A DNA stretch of 17,022 nt from an uncultured Collinsella sp. (GTDB taxonomy: Bacteria; Actinomycetota; Coriobacteriia; Coriobacteriales; Coriobacteriaceae), in NCBI GenBank assembly GCA_900544755.1, contig UQWQ01000048.1, forward strand, positions 1-17,022, written 5' to 3'. Below, piece after piece: positions 7,948-16,079 of this stretch. Below the pieces are notes generated by a model. It had not been told where the DNA came from. It saw only the letters and a program-made list of their open reading frames with translations, and did not search any database. The translations under genes and the position numbers were made by a program. The stretch's first letter is position 1. Every line of letters begins with the position of its first letter.

Positions 7948-8505
7948 TTGACGGCGCGTAGACTCAAACGATTTATTGCACTTTTGAGTAGCTTGGCGTT
8001 CGCGCTTGTCATAGCCCTTGCCGTTGTTTCTTTTGTGCCTCGCGCATTTGGATACACGCCCTTTGCTGTGCTTTCGGGCTCTATGGAGCCCGAGCTTCCC
8101 GTTGGCTCCATGGTGTTTGTCCGCCAGGTTGAGCCAACGGATATTGCCGTGGGCGACAATGCAACCTTTTACCGATCGGACGGCGCCGTGGTGACGCACC
8201 AGGTGTACGAGATCGACCCTGTGGCGCAGACGATTAGCACGCAGGGAATCGCAAACAAAAATGCAGATGGAACCATCATGCACGACGCCGAGCAGACGCC
8301 TTTTTCACGCGTGATCGGTGTCGTTTCTTTTTGTGTCCCTTACCTGGGCTTCGTTAACGCATATTGCACGACGATGCCCGGTTTGCTTGTTGTGGTGGCC
8401 GTTCTGGCGCTGCTGGTCGCGGCGTCGATTGTGCTCGATCGGGTGGTTCCCGACGAGCCTGCGGGCAAGCATGCCCGCGCGCATGCGAGGGAGCGGCGTT
8501 CATAG
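7948..8505 (+). CDS. SipW/ER-type signal peptidase I
   Basis: A 185-residue membrane peptidase. It has one N-terminal membrane helix (about 10-30), the catalytic serine motif SGSMEP with Ser45, and VVTHQVYEI with His84 in place of the general-base Lys of ordinary bacterial SPase I. This is the Ser/His arrangement of the SipW, archaeal and ER type. A second hydrophobic segment lies at about 125-165, followed by a basic Arg/His/Ala tail. The usual GDxN-type aspartate motif reads QGIANKNADG, so the first Asp is Ile; Asp107 or Asp113 may substitute. The start is TTG 7948, because an in-frame TGA at 7936 blocks anything earlier and no ATG precedes the catalytic serine; AGGGG lies about 14 nt upstream. 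As first gene of the operon, with three SipW-type signal-peptide proteins downstream, it is very likely their dedicated processing enzyme. Confidence 0.9.
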   Translation: MTARRLKRFIALLSSLAFALVIALAVVSFVPRAFGYTPFAVLSGSMEPELPVGSMVFVRQVEPTDIAVGDNATFYRSDGAVVTHQVYEIDPVAQTISTQGIANKNADGTIMHDAEQTPFSRVIGVVSFCVPYLGFVNAYCTTMPGLLVVVAVLALLVAASIVLDRVVPDEPAGKHARAHARERRS

Positions 8506-8575
8506 CGGCAGGGAAAAGCGTCGGCGGCGGTAGGGGCCGTTGCCGGGGAAAACGATTCTCGAAAGGAAGAGAACG

Positions 8576-9262
8576 ATGGAAAACAAGAAGAAAAAGCGCT
8601 ACGGCATCATTGCCGCCCTGTTGCTGCTGGTATTGGCTGCCGGCGTGGGAACGTATGCATGGCTGACGGCGCAGTCGAGCCTGCCCAACAACTTCACTAC
8701 TGCGGGCATTAACAAGCCCACTACCGATCCCGATCATCCGAGTCAGCCGCTTCCGGATGATAACACTAAGGTCAACGGCAACCTGACCGAGACTAAATGG
8801 GTTGCGAACTCCAAGCTCGCCCCTGGCGTGTCTGTTCCTAAGAATCCTAATGTCGGTATTGGCAAGGGATCCGAAAACGCTTATGTGTACGTTTTCGTGA
8901 AGAACGAGACGGCGTCTGCTGGGACTGCTAATTCCAGGAAGACTTACTTCACCATTAACTCTGGCTGGAAGGCCGTTGATGCGACCACCGTTGAGGGAGA
9001 GCTGACTCATTATCTCGGTGGCCTTTTCGTTTATGTTGGCGATGGGACCGAGGCAACTCCGCTTATTGCCAGCAAGACCGAGGACAAGTGGACCGGTGAG
9101 CTGTTCAGCAATGTGACTACGCCCAAGGAGACCGAGCAAAAGGATTTCGCCAAGGATGCCAAGATGACGGTCAACTGCTTCGTTTACGCTGCAGACAGCA
9201 CCACTGAGGGCTCGGCTGCGTCTGCTGAGGTTGCTGCCAAGGATTGGGCTAAGGACCTGTAG
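8576..9262 (+). CDS. SipW-type secreted subunit, probable major fibre protein (TasA/camelysin-like)
   Basis: 228 residues. The N-terminus MENKKKKRYG, a Leu/Ala-rich core and GVGTYAWLTAQSS match the SipW-cognate signal peptide (GTxAW[FL]T), with N-x-FTT(A)G just beyond. The mature part is beta-rich, with N/T/K-rich loops, an AYVYVFVKNE strand and KMTVNCFVYA near the end, as in TasA/CalY proteins; it has a single Cys and no anchor. An ATG at 8576 follows AGGA eight nt upstream; a longer frame from 8540 has no ribosome site and would spoil the signal peptide. Codon choice (GCT, GGT, AAC, AAG, GAG) is more biased than in its neighbours, consistent with high expression. Its place directly after the peptidase, with a strong stem-loop behind it, suggests it is the abundant subunit. 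Polymerisation is inferred from family, not seen. Confidence 0.82.
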   Translation: MENKKKKRYGIIAALLLLVLAAGVGTYAWLTAQSSLPNNFTTAGINKPTTDPDHPSQPLPDDNTKVNGNLTETKWVANSKLAPGVSVPKNPNVGIGKGSENAYVYVFVKNETASAGTANSRKTYFTINSGWKAVDATTVEGELTHYLGGLFVYVGDGTEATPLIASKTEDKWTGELFSNVTTPKETEQKDFAKDAKMTVNCFVYAADSTTEGSAASAEVAAKDWAKDL

Positions 9263-9280
9263 TAATCCAACCCCCCCACT

Positions 9281-9324
9281 GAGATCCCGGCCCGCCCCCA
9301 CCCCTATATTCGGGCCGGGATCTC
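9281..9324 (+). promoter_or_regulatory. Strong intra-operon hairpin (attenuator or mRNA stabiliser)
   Basis: GAGATCCCGGCCCG (9281-9294) and its exact complement (9311-9324) form a 14-bp perfect stem with a 16-nt C-rich loop, 18 bp after the stop of the first subunit gene. The downstream tract GTCCCCCTTT has few T, so termination is probably partial. This would leave the first two genes more abundant than the four that follow. Confidence 0.75.
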
Positions 9325-9356
9325 GGTCCCCCTTTGATCGACGATTGGCGAACGTA

Positions 9357-10004
9357 ATGCTCAACAATCTTTCCGACAATCAGAAACGCACCTTGGCGCT
9401 TGCCGCGATGGCGCTGTTGGCCCTGGCGTGCCTGTGCGGCACGCTGGCTTTTACCGTTGATATGGTTCCGGTGAACAACGTTCTATCGTTTGGCAGCGTG
9501 AAGGTACGAGTCTGCGAATACACCCTCAACGAACAGGGCGAGGAGATTCCGTTTGAGCCCAACGAGCACGGGGACTATCCCGACACCAAGGCCAGTGGCT
9601 CTGATATCAGCCGCATTGTGCGCGTGGAGAACGCTGGAACGCAGCCTGAGTACGTTCGCGCGCGTCTGCGCATGACGTCGGTGGCGCCCGACGGTTCGAG
9701 CGCGGATACTTCGGGCAGCGTTGCGTTTCATGTGAACGCGGGCGAGGGGTCCCCGTGGATCGATGGCGGCGATGGGTGGTACTACTACCGCGGATTGGCC
9801 GGGCGTGGCGGCACGCTCGACCCCGGCGCCATGACGGAAAGCCTCATGGACTCGCTGCGCTTTGTGGGCGACTACCACGATGCCGCGCGCGGCGGCTCAT
9901 TCAGGCTCGATATCGATGTTCAGGCCGTGCAGGCCAAAAACCAGCAGGCAAGCGATACCGTCCTCGACGTGCTTGACGTCGCGGGCTGGCCGGAGGCGAA
10001 CTAG
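9357..10004 (+). CDS. SipW-type secreted subunit, TasA-like minor protein
   Basis: 215 residues. The signal peptide has a polar start MLNNLSDNQKR, a hydrophobic Ala/Leu core, then CGTLAFTVDMVPVNNVLSFG, the SipW-cognate pattern G-T-x-A-[WFY] with a following N-x-F-x-x-G-like strand. Mature motifs shared with the third subunit are NAGTQPEYVRAR, DGWYYYRG, a PG turn and DVQAVQAKN near the C-terminus, typical of TasA/CalY-type modules. ATG 9357 was chosen because the longer frame (from 9231) runs through the hairpin and has a non-membrane Pro/Arg-rich leader. The ribosome site is weak. Only 3 bp separate its stop from the giant gene, so the two are likely translated together. It could be a minor subunit or an adaptor joining the giant protein to the fibre. 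Confidence 0.8.
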   Translation: MLNNLSDNQKRTLALAAMALLALACLCGTLAFTVDMVPVNNVLSFGSVKVRVCEYTLNEQGEEIPFEPNEHGDYPDTKASGSDISRIVRVENAGTQPEYVRARLRMTSVAPDGSSADTSGSVAFHVNAGEGSPWIDGGDGWYYYRGLAGRGGTLDPGAMTESLMDSLRFVGDYHDAARGGSFRLDIDVQAVQAKNQQASDTVLDVLDVAGWPEAN

Positions 10005-10007
10005 CCT

Positions 10008-13000
10008 ATGAAGATCAAGAACATGAATCGGGGCGTGCTTAGCAGGCTAGTTGCCGTCGCGGCGATTGCCCTTTGCTGCGTTATGGCGCTGCCAACGGTG
10101 GTGCATGCCGAGGACGTGCCCGAGAACACAAACGAATACCACATCAAAAACGCGAACGACTTTTTGGTGTACGTGGCGCTTTCGCGTGAGCGCGATACGT
10201 CCGGCTGGCGCGTTTATCTCGATAACGATATCGTGCTTAATGATGACGACATGAAGACCATTGTCTCGCACACCGTTAAGCATCTGTCGTTTGGCAACAA
10301 GGAGCATCCGTTTAAGGGCGTGTTCGATGGTCAAAACCACACCGTTGAGGGCCTGAGCTACGATAAAGACGCTTTTGACCCCGAGCGCGATACGGGATTT
10401 TTTGCCGAGACCAACGGTGCCACCATCAAAAACTTCCTGGTCAAGGACGCCAACGTGTGGGCGGACTTCCGCGGTGGCATTATCGTGGGCAAGGCCGTCA
10501 ATACGCGCTTCGAAAACGTTATGGTCATGGAGAGCACGCTGCACGTGACCTGCGCCAACAATGCTCTCAACCTCATTACCAACGCAGGCTTTGAGGGCGG
10601 TCTCATCGCCGGCGAGCTCGACGGCTGCACCCTTTATAACTGCGAGGTCCGTGGTGGCCGTGCCGTTAACAACACGACTTCGGGCGTACAGGCAATTGGT
10701 GGCGAGGGTCTGTATATGGCGGCGTTTGCCGGCTACGTTACAAATTCGACGATTGAGTACTGCCGCGTTACGCCTACGCGCAAAGACGATGGCTCGATTG
10801 GCATGACCGACGTCACTAATAAGTACGACGTGGCTGTTGGCGCTCTGGGCGGCAACAACGTGTATGCCTCGGGTTTTGTGGGCTGCATGGCGGGTAACGC
10901 CAAGATTATCGACTGCTTCTCGACGGCGCAGTGCTACAGCTATGCCGCGTCGTACGTGGGCGTCGTCGCCGTGACGCGTGCGTGGACGGGTGGCTTGGCG
11001 GGTCGTATTCTAACCGAAAAGGGCAACGAGCTCGTTCGAAGCCATTTTGCGGGTGACTTGAGCTCGCGTCAGTACAATCCCATCGCCGTGATCCCCATCA
11101 TTCAAAACGATGTGAACCTGGGCGGTATTGCTGCGCGCGCCAACAAGGGTGACGCCACGGTTACCGAATGCTACTTTAAGCCGAGTGTGAGCCTAAAAGG
11201 CAGCAGCCAGGGCAACCCTGCCAAAAAGAAAATCCCCTCGTTTGGCGGCGACGGCACCACCAAGGGTGATGGCTATGGTCCATGGGATGACGAGCGCTAC
11301 ACCACGCGCGAGCTGTGGGAAGAGCACGACTACGATTTCTGTGCCGGCACCATGCGCTCGACCGCCAACGACGATGCCCTGGGTGGCCAGCACACCAATG
11401 AGTGGGCGATGGATTACAAGCTGAATATCCCCGTGCATGGCCAGAGCGTTAAGGCGACGATCGATTTTCCCGGTGCGGGCACCGCGACAATCGAGAAGAC
11501 CAAACTTGGCAAAGACCAGGCGACCTCGGATCCGTACGCCTTTGCCGTGAGCGCCGTGCTGGCGGGAACGGCCCAAGGCCTGGCCCAGGGCGATACATCG
11601 GTAACGTTTAAGCAGGATACCTCCGCAAAGCCAGAGGGTTTGACCGAGGCCAACGGCGGCTACCGCTTTATGGGCTGGTTCCGTGAGCCCGGAGTCAATG
11701 TGAACCGTATCGATGCCGATAACGCCTGGTTTAACGGCAAGACCGATGCCGATGCCGTTAAGGCTGGCAAGCAAGTCCAGAAGAACGAAGCGCACGAGAT
11801 AACGTCGAGCTATACCGCCGATAACGCGAAGGGGGCCGAGGCCTTTAAGGGCAACGACCTGTTTATTGCTTCGTACGAGGCGCAGGTACTGTTCTATAAC
11901 GTCAAGGGCGAGACGCTCGCGTGGCAGAGCGGCGAGGAGCACGACAAGTCGACGGACTGGTACCGCTATGGCGTCGGTTTAACGCCGGCTGCCCCTGCGG
12001 ACCGCGGCACTCTTTCTGCCAGCGCCACCTTTATCGGTTGGACGACGCAGCCGAGTGGCGAGGCCGGGATGCATGACGGTTACGCGGCCATCACCTCGCC
12101 TGAGCTTGCCGAGTTAAAAAACGCCGGTGCGTTCTATCCTGCCGGCACCGAGATCACTGTGCTTGGCCCTACCGATTTTTATCCGGTGTACACCGACTAT
12201 GTGTCGAACATCATGACGGTGTTTGAGGGCAATGAGCAGGATGCAACCGACGATCAGACTCGGCGCGACGGTGTGGGCAAAACTGACGTTAAGGTTGAGA
12301 CTGCAGAAGATGGCACAAGCGCGTATACCGTACAGGTGCTCGACGTATCCGGTAAAGCTATATCCGAGGAGGGCCAGCTGCCCGACGGCTATCGTTTCCT
12401 GGGTTGGTATGAAAACAAGCAGGCTGCCGATGGATCCCCGGTTGATGTTCGCGTGAGCCGCGATCCGAGCTACAAGCTTCCCGGCAACGTGGACCTGACC
12501 GTTCCGCATACCTATACCGCACGCTTTGAGTACCGCGTGGATTACTACATCCGGGCATTCACAAATAGCGGTCTAACGGACAGCAAGCTCCTCTGCTCGG
12601 TTTGGAATAAATACAAGTCGCCCTTCGAGGAAAACGTCGGCGCGACATATGTTCGTGAAAACATTATCCATTGGGGTGCTGGCACGGACGCCTCCGCCCA
12701 TGTGCTACACGATGATAAGAATCCAGCAGATAAGTGCACCACCGCTCTCTCTGATGCGACGCAAATCGTTGCGCCTATTAACGCCTACTCGCATAATGTG
12801 CGTAACGACACTGGCGCAAACACTCTCAAGGATATGATTGCCGACACTGATTTTCCAGGAGCCGGTAAACTGAGTGATGAGTGGAAAGCCTCAAGTATTA
12901 AAGTTCAATTTACCCCCGCGCATGATAGATACCACTTCAGTTTTTGGACGCTCGAAAGACCCGACGACGGTTCCTGGACTTATATAAAGAATCCTTTTTC

Positions 13001-15494
13001 GAGTTTTGTTGAAACGACGGAGCAATATTATGTCCGTGCTATGGTGACCACGGACGTCAACTTCTATGACAAGAGTGGCAACGTCAAGCAGGCTGCTACT
13101 CGACGCTATAAAAGCAACTTGCTTCAGCAGAAAACGGCGGAAGGTGATCCGACGTTCCTGTATTGCTATCCGCATCTCTATAAGGATAGGACGGTTAATA
13201 CAAAGCCCTACGACGGAAAGGATGGTGACGTCAATCCCAATCTGACGCTCGAAGCCTCTCCGACCGATACCGAGATGGCGGTGCCGGGTCATAAGTTCCT
13301 GGGCTGGATCTCTACGGCTGAGGTTCGGAAGGACTCTGCGGTCTGGAATTATATTTATGACGTGAATGGCGACTCCTTCACTACGTCCGACCCGGATAAG
13401 GCCGAACCGTATCTGGTGAAACCAGATTTCAAGGTCACCCAGTACCAGGATGCCTATCCGGTGTACGCGAAGTACGATGTTAGGTACACCACCAACCTGT
13501 ATCGCGCAGGTTTTAAGGGCACGGACAAGGTCAATGTGCCTAGCTACAACATCGCTCCCGTTATCAACGCGGACACCGATCCTGCTACGGCAACGGTGAC
13601 CCCTGACATTACAACGATGGTTTATAAAGCAGGCGGTGAGCTGTATAAGTTGCAGAAGGTTGAGATCGAGCTTCCGAACGGCGAGATCAAGACGCTTCCC
13701 TACGATGTGGAGCATGGTACTTGCTCTTATCCGGTGGAACCTGGCGGAGCCTATACATTCGTGGCGTACTATTCGCCGTTGGCGGTTGTGTACCACCTCA
13801 ATGCCACGGATGTGGACGGCAAAGTTGCTCAGCAAGGCGATATGCTCGGCAACCTTGATGGCGGCATCCCGAAGCCTACTTATGACGTCCGCACTATCGA
13901 TGGGGATACGGGTAAGTTCAACGTCTTCGTGGGCTGGACGGAAGCCCAGCCGGCACCTGACAAGGGCTATGTCGCTTGGTCGGAGGGCATCCGTATGGTG
14001 AGTGCTTCTACCGTGGTCAAGGCCCCCATGGAGCTGTACCCGGTCTACCGTCCCAGCCTGGTTACCGTTCAATCGAACATCGACTCTAAACTTGCGAATC
14101 CCGATCTTGTCCGTAGCCTCGGCCGCACTGATTCCGGCGACCAGATTTCTCTTGAGGTCAAGGCCGCCGAGGAGGTTGAGGGCACTGACGGCACCAAGTA
14201 CGACTTTGTCGGCTGGTCGAGCGACTATGAGGAGGGCAAAGATAGCTACACTCTTATGACAGGGGACAAGACTTATTTCCTCGATGGCAACGAACCGTTC
14301 CGAGATGTTAAATACACGGCGATCTACAAGCTTACGCCGCTTAAAGTGCGCTATCACGACACCGATGGCAAGGTCATCTACACCGCTACGGTAGACCCGA
14401 ACGATACGGGGGATCTGCGTGGCCAGGATGGCAATGCCGGCTTTGTTCAGACAGTTAAGGTGCCCAAGATGGACGAGAACGGCAACCCGGTCTATAACGA
14501 CAAGGGTGAACCCGTCATGGAGCCAAAGGAAGTGGCCTACGATCCCGAAGCCTACTCCGCAATCGTCGCATTCCTGGGCGAGCGAGCGGATAGCAGCTTG
14601 AAGGAGTTGTTCTTGGAGTGGCAGTGGGTTAATGGCGACAAAGCTGTGGCGTGGAGCGACTTCAAGGGTAAACCGGTTACGGCCAACATGGATTTGTATC
14701 CGGTGACGTATAAGGTCGTCGCTAACGACACGTCGGAAGCTGCGAGCCCTAAGAATGTGACCGGGCAGCTCAAGTGGTTGCTTGATCCCGATGCCGCGAA
14801 CACGGTAGATGACAAGAGCGATAAGGCGCCGTTCAAGGCTTGCTTTGCAAAGCCCTTCATGGGCACGCAACTGACGGTGCACGTTGACCGCGTGGGCTAT
14901 GGTCTTTCTGGCCAGACTCCTGCGCCTGTCAACGGGAAGTATGTCTCGCTTTACAGTTCGGGTTCAGGCGAGGGCTCGTTTGAGCTGACGAACCGTTTGG
15001 ACTTCAAGCTCACGGGCGACGGCGCTCAGGGTGACGGCAACGCGGTGTTCGATTTCGCCGCTACGCATACGCTCAAGATCGTCAAGCAAACCCAGGATAG
15101 CTGGGCGAAGGGCAAGACGTTCCGCTTCAAGGTTTCCCGGGCCGACATGGACGGCAACGCCTTGGATGAGCGCACGGTTGAGGTAACGGTGTCATCGGAT
15201 GCGCAGCTGAAGGACGGTTCCGCCTGGTACTCCGGCGCTATCGAGCTTGCGGTCCCGGCGGGTATCTACACCGTCGAGGAGGACTCAGCGTGGGCATGGC
15301 GCTACAGCAGCCAAATCGGCGTCCCTGGCAAGCAGCCGGGCGATAAGGCGCAGGCGACTATCTCCGCTGCATCGAGCGCGAACGATGCCACGTTCACCTA
15401 CACGAACATGCGTGTGGAAGACAAATGGATCGACGGCAGCGATTGTGCCCATAACGTTTGGAGCAACGGCAACGTAGCAAAGAAGGAGGACTAG
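10008..15494 (+). CDS. Giant secreted adhesin: beta-helix-like N-terminus, InlB-type repeats, SpaA-like C-terminus
   Basis: 1828 residues. Signal peptide 1-34 (cleavage VVHA/ED). Residues about 40-470 look like a right-handed beta-helix or GLUG-type region, with FKGVFDGQNHTVEGL (from 102), TGFFAETNGATIKNF, GGIIVGKAV, GGLIAGELDGC and LGGIAARANKG rungs. About eight InlB/Listeria-Bacteroides-type repeats follow, centred on F-x-G-W or a close variant: Trp557, 678, 800, 980, 1100, 1310, 1403 and 1538. Each is followed by a closing strand such as DFYPVY, AYPVYAKY, ELYPVYRP or YTAIY. Residues about 1686-1800 form a SpaA-like beta domain starting THTLKIVKQTQ, with FRFKV and YTVEEDS. The protein ends WSNGNVAKKED, with no LPxTG-like motif, membrane segment or basic tail, so it must be held by a partner. 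It is the fourth gene of the operon, 3 bp after one TasA-like gene and 1 bp before another. Receptor or ligand is unknown. Confidence 0.88.
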   Translation: MKIKNMNRGVLSRLVAVAAIALCCVMALPTVVHAEDVPENTNEYHIKNANDFLVYVALSRERDTSGWRVYLDNDIVLNDDDMKTIVSHTVKHLSFGNKEHPFKGVFDGQNHTVEGLSYDKDAFDPERDTGFFAETNGATIKNFLVKDANVWADFRGGIIVGKAVNTRFENVMVMESTLHVTCANNALNLITNAGFEGGLIAGELDGCTLYNCEVRGGRAVNNTTSGVQAIGGEGLYMAAFAGYVTNSTIEYCRVTPTRKDDGSIGMTDVTNKYDVAVGALGGNNVYASGFVGCMAGNAKIIDCFSTAQCYSYAASYVGVVAVTRAWTGGLAGRILTEKGNELVRSHFAGDLSSRQYNPIAVIPIIQNDVNLGGIAARANKGDATVTECYFKPSVSLKGSSQGNPAKKKIPSFGGDGTTKGDGYGPWDDERYTTRELWEEHDYDFCAGTMRSTANDDALGGQHTNEWAMDYKLNIPVHGQSVKATIDFPGAGTATIEKTKLGKDQATSDPYAFAVSAVLAGTAQGLAQGDTSVTFKQDTSAKPEGLTEANGGYRFMGWFREPGVNVNRIDADNAWFNGKTDADAVKAGKQVQKNEAHEITSSYTADNAKGAEAFKGNDLFIASYEAQVLFYNVKGETLAWQSGEEHDKSTDWYRYGVGLTPAAPADRGTLSASATFIGWTTQPSGEAGMHDGYAAITSPELAELKNAGAFYPAGTEITVLGPTDFYPVYTDYVSNIMTVFEGNEQDATDDQTRRDGVGKTDVKVETAEDGTSAYTVQVLDVSGKAISEEGQLPDGYRFLGWYENKQAADGSPVDVRVSRDPSYKLPGNVDLTVPHTYTARFEYRVDYYIRAFTNSGLTDSKLLCSVWNKYKSPFEENVGATYVRENIIHWGAGTDASAHVLHDDKNPADKCTTALSDATQIVAPINAYSHNVRNDTGANTLKDMIADTDFPGAGKLSDEWKASSIKVQFTPAHDRYHFSFWTLERPDDGSWTYIKNPFSSFVETTEQYYVRAMVTTDVNFYDKSGNVKQAATRRYKSNLLQQKTAEGDPTFLYCYPHLYKDRTVNTKPYDGKDGDVNPNLTLEASPTDTEMAVPGHKFLGWISTAEVRKDSAVWNYIYDVNGDSFTTSDPDKAEPYLVKPDFKVTQYQDAYPVYAKYDVRYTTNLYRAGFKGTDKVNVPSYNIAPVINADTDPATATVTPDITTMVYKAGGELYKLQKVEIELPNGEIKTLPYDVEHGTCSYPVEPGGAYTFVAYYSPLAVVYHLNATDVDGKVAQQGDMLGNLDGGIPKPTYDVRTIDGDTGKFNVFVGWTEAQPAPDKGYVAWSEGIRMVSASTVVKAPMELYPVYRPSLVTVQSNIDSKLANPDLVRSLGRTDSGDQISLEVKAAEEVEGTDGTKYDFVGWSSDYEEGKDSYTLMTGDKTYFLDGNEPFRDVKYTAIYKLTPLKVRYHDTDGKVIYTATVDPNDTGDLRGQDGNAGFVQTVKVPKMDENGNPVYNDKGEPVMEPKEVAYDPEAYSAIVAFLGERADSSLKELFLEWQWVNGDKAVAWSDFKGKPVTANMDLYPVTYKVVANDTSEAASPKNVTGQLKWLLDPDAANTVDDKSDKAPFKACFAKPFMGTQLTVHVDRVGYGLSGQTPAPVNGKYVSLYSSGSGEGSFELTNRLDFKLTGDGAQGDGNAVFDFAATHTLKIVKQTQDSWAKGKTFRFKVSRADMDGNALDERTVEVTVSSDAQLKDGSAWYSGAIELAVPAGIYTVEEDSAWAWRYSSQIGVPGKQPGDKAQATISAASSANDATFTYTNMRVEDKWIDGSDCAHNVWSNGNVAKKED

Positions 15495-15495
15495 C

Positions 15496-16077
15496 ATGTC
15501 CAAGCGCAAGCGCATCATCGCCTTGCTGGTGGGGGTTATCCTCCTGGCCGGTACGGCAGGCACGCTGGCCTGGCTTTCGGTTACGGGCGTGCTGGTCAAC
15601 CAGTTCGGCATCGGATCGGTGACGCCATCGGTTCAGGAAACGCTCAACGGCAATGTGAAAAGCGATGTCAAGGCACAGAACACGGGTACTGCGCCCGCCT
15701 ATATTCGTGCTGCAGTGGATATCTACTGGCAGGATGGAAACGGTGCCCGCCTGTGGGAGGAGCCGAAGGAGGAGCCGAAGGAGGAGGCGGATTACGAGAT
15801 TGCGTGGAGCGTGGCTGATGCCTCGGGCGCGAACTTGGCTGATAACTGGGTTAAGGCGAGCGACGGGTTCTATTACTGGACGTCGCCCGTTGCTCCCGGC
15901 GGTGAAACCGGCGTGCTCATTAATAGAGTTACCGAGCTCAAGACAACCAAAGGTCGCAATCTTGTCGTTGATATCTCCACTCAGGCGGTCCAGGCGACGC
16001 CCGATGAGGCCGTGCGCGATGCATGGGACTGCACGGTCAATGATGGCGTGCTGGTGCCGCCGCATGGAGGTGCGTAA
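15496..16077 (+). CDS. SipW-type secreted subunit, second TasA-like minor protein
   Basis: 193 residues. MSKRKR, a hydrophobic core and GTAGTLAWLSVTGVLVNQFGIG form a clear SipW-cognate signal peptide. The mature region shares motifs with the 9357 gene: NTGTAPAYIRAA, SDGFYYWTSPVAPGGETG and DISTQAVQATPDEA. An exact 12-bp tandem duplication (15757-15780, plus a partial third copy) encodes EEPKEEPKEE. The ribosome site AAGGAGGA overlaps the end of the giant gene, whose stop is 1 bp before this ATG. Flanked by the giant adhesin and the LAATG anchor protein, it may act as a linker between them. It has no anchor of its own. Confidence 0.82.
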   Translation: MSKRKRIIALLVGVILLAGTAGTLAWLSVTGVLVNQFGIGSVTPSVQETLNGNVKSDVKAQNTGTAPAYIRAAVDIYWQDGNGARLWEEPKEEPKEEADYEIAWSVADASGANLADNWVKASDGFYYWTSPVAPGGETGVLINRVTELKTTKGRNLVVDISTQAVQATPDEAVRDAWDCTVNDGVLVPPHGGA

Positions 16078-16079
16078 GT

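Noticed and set aside
9231..9356. Longer start for the second SipW-type subunit
   Set aside because: It would overlap the end of the previous gene, translate through the 14-bp hairpin and put a Pro/Arg-rich stretch before the signal peptide.
12891..14882. Long minus-strand open frame opposite the giant adhesin
   Set aside because: No recognisable domain or plausible signal. It is antisense to a gene whose repeats and domains are clear, so it is a GC-driven shadow.
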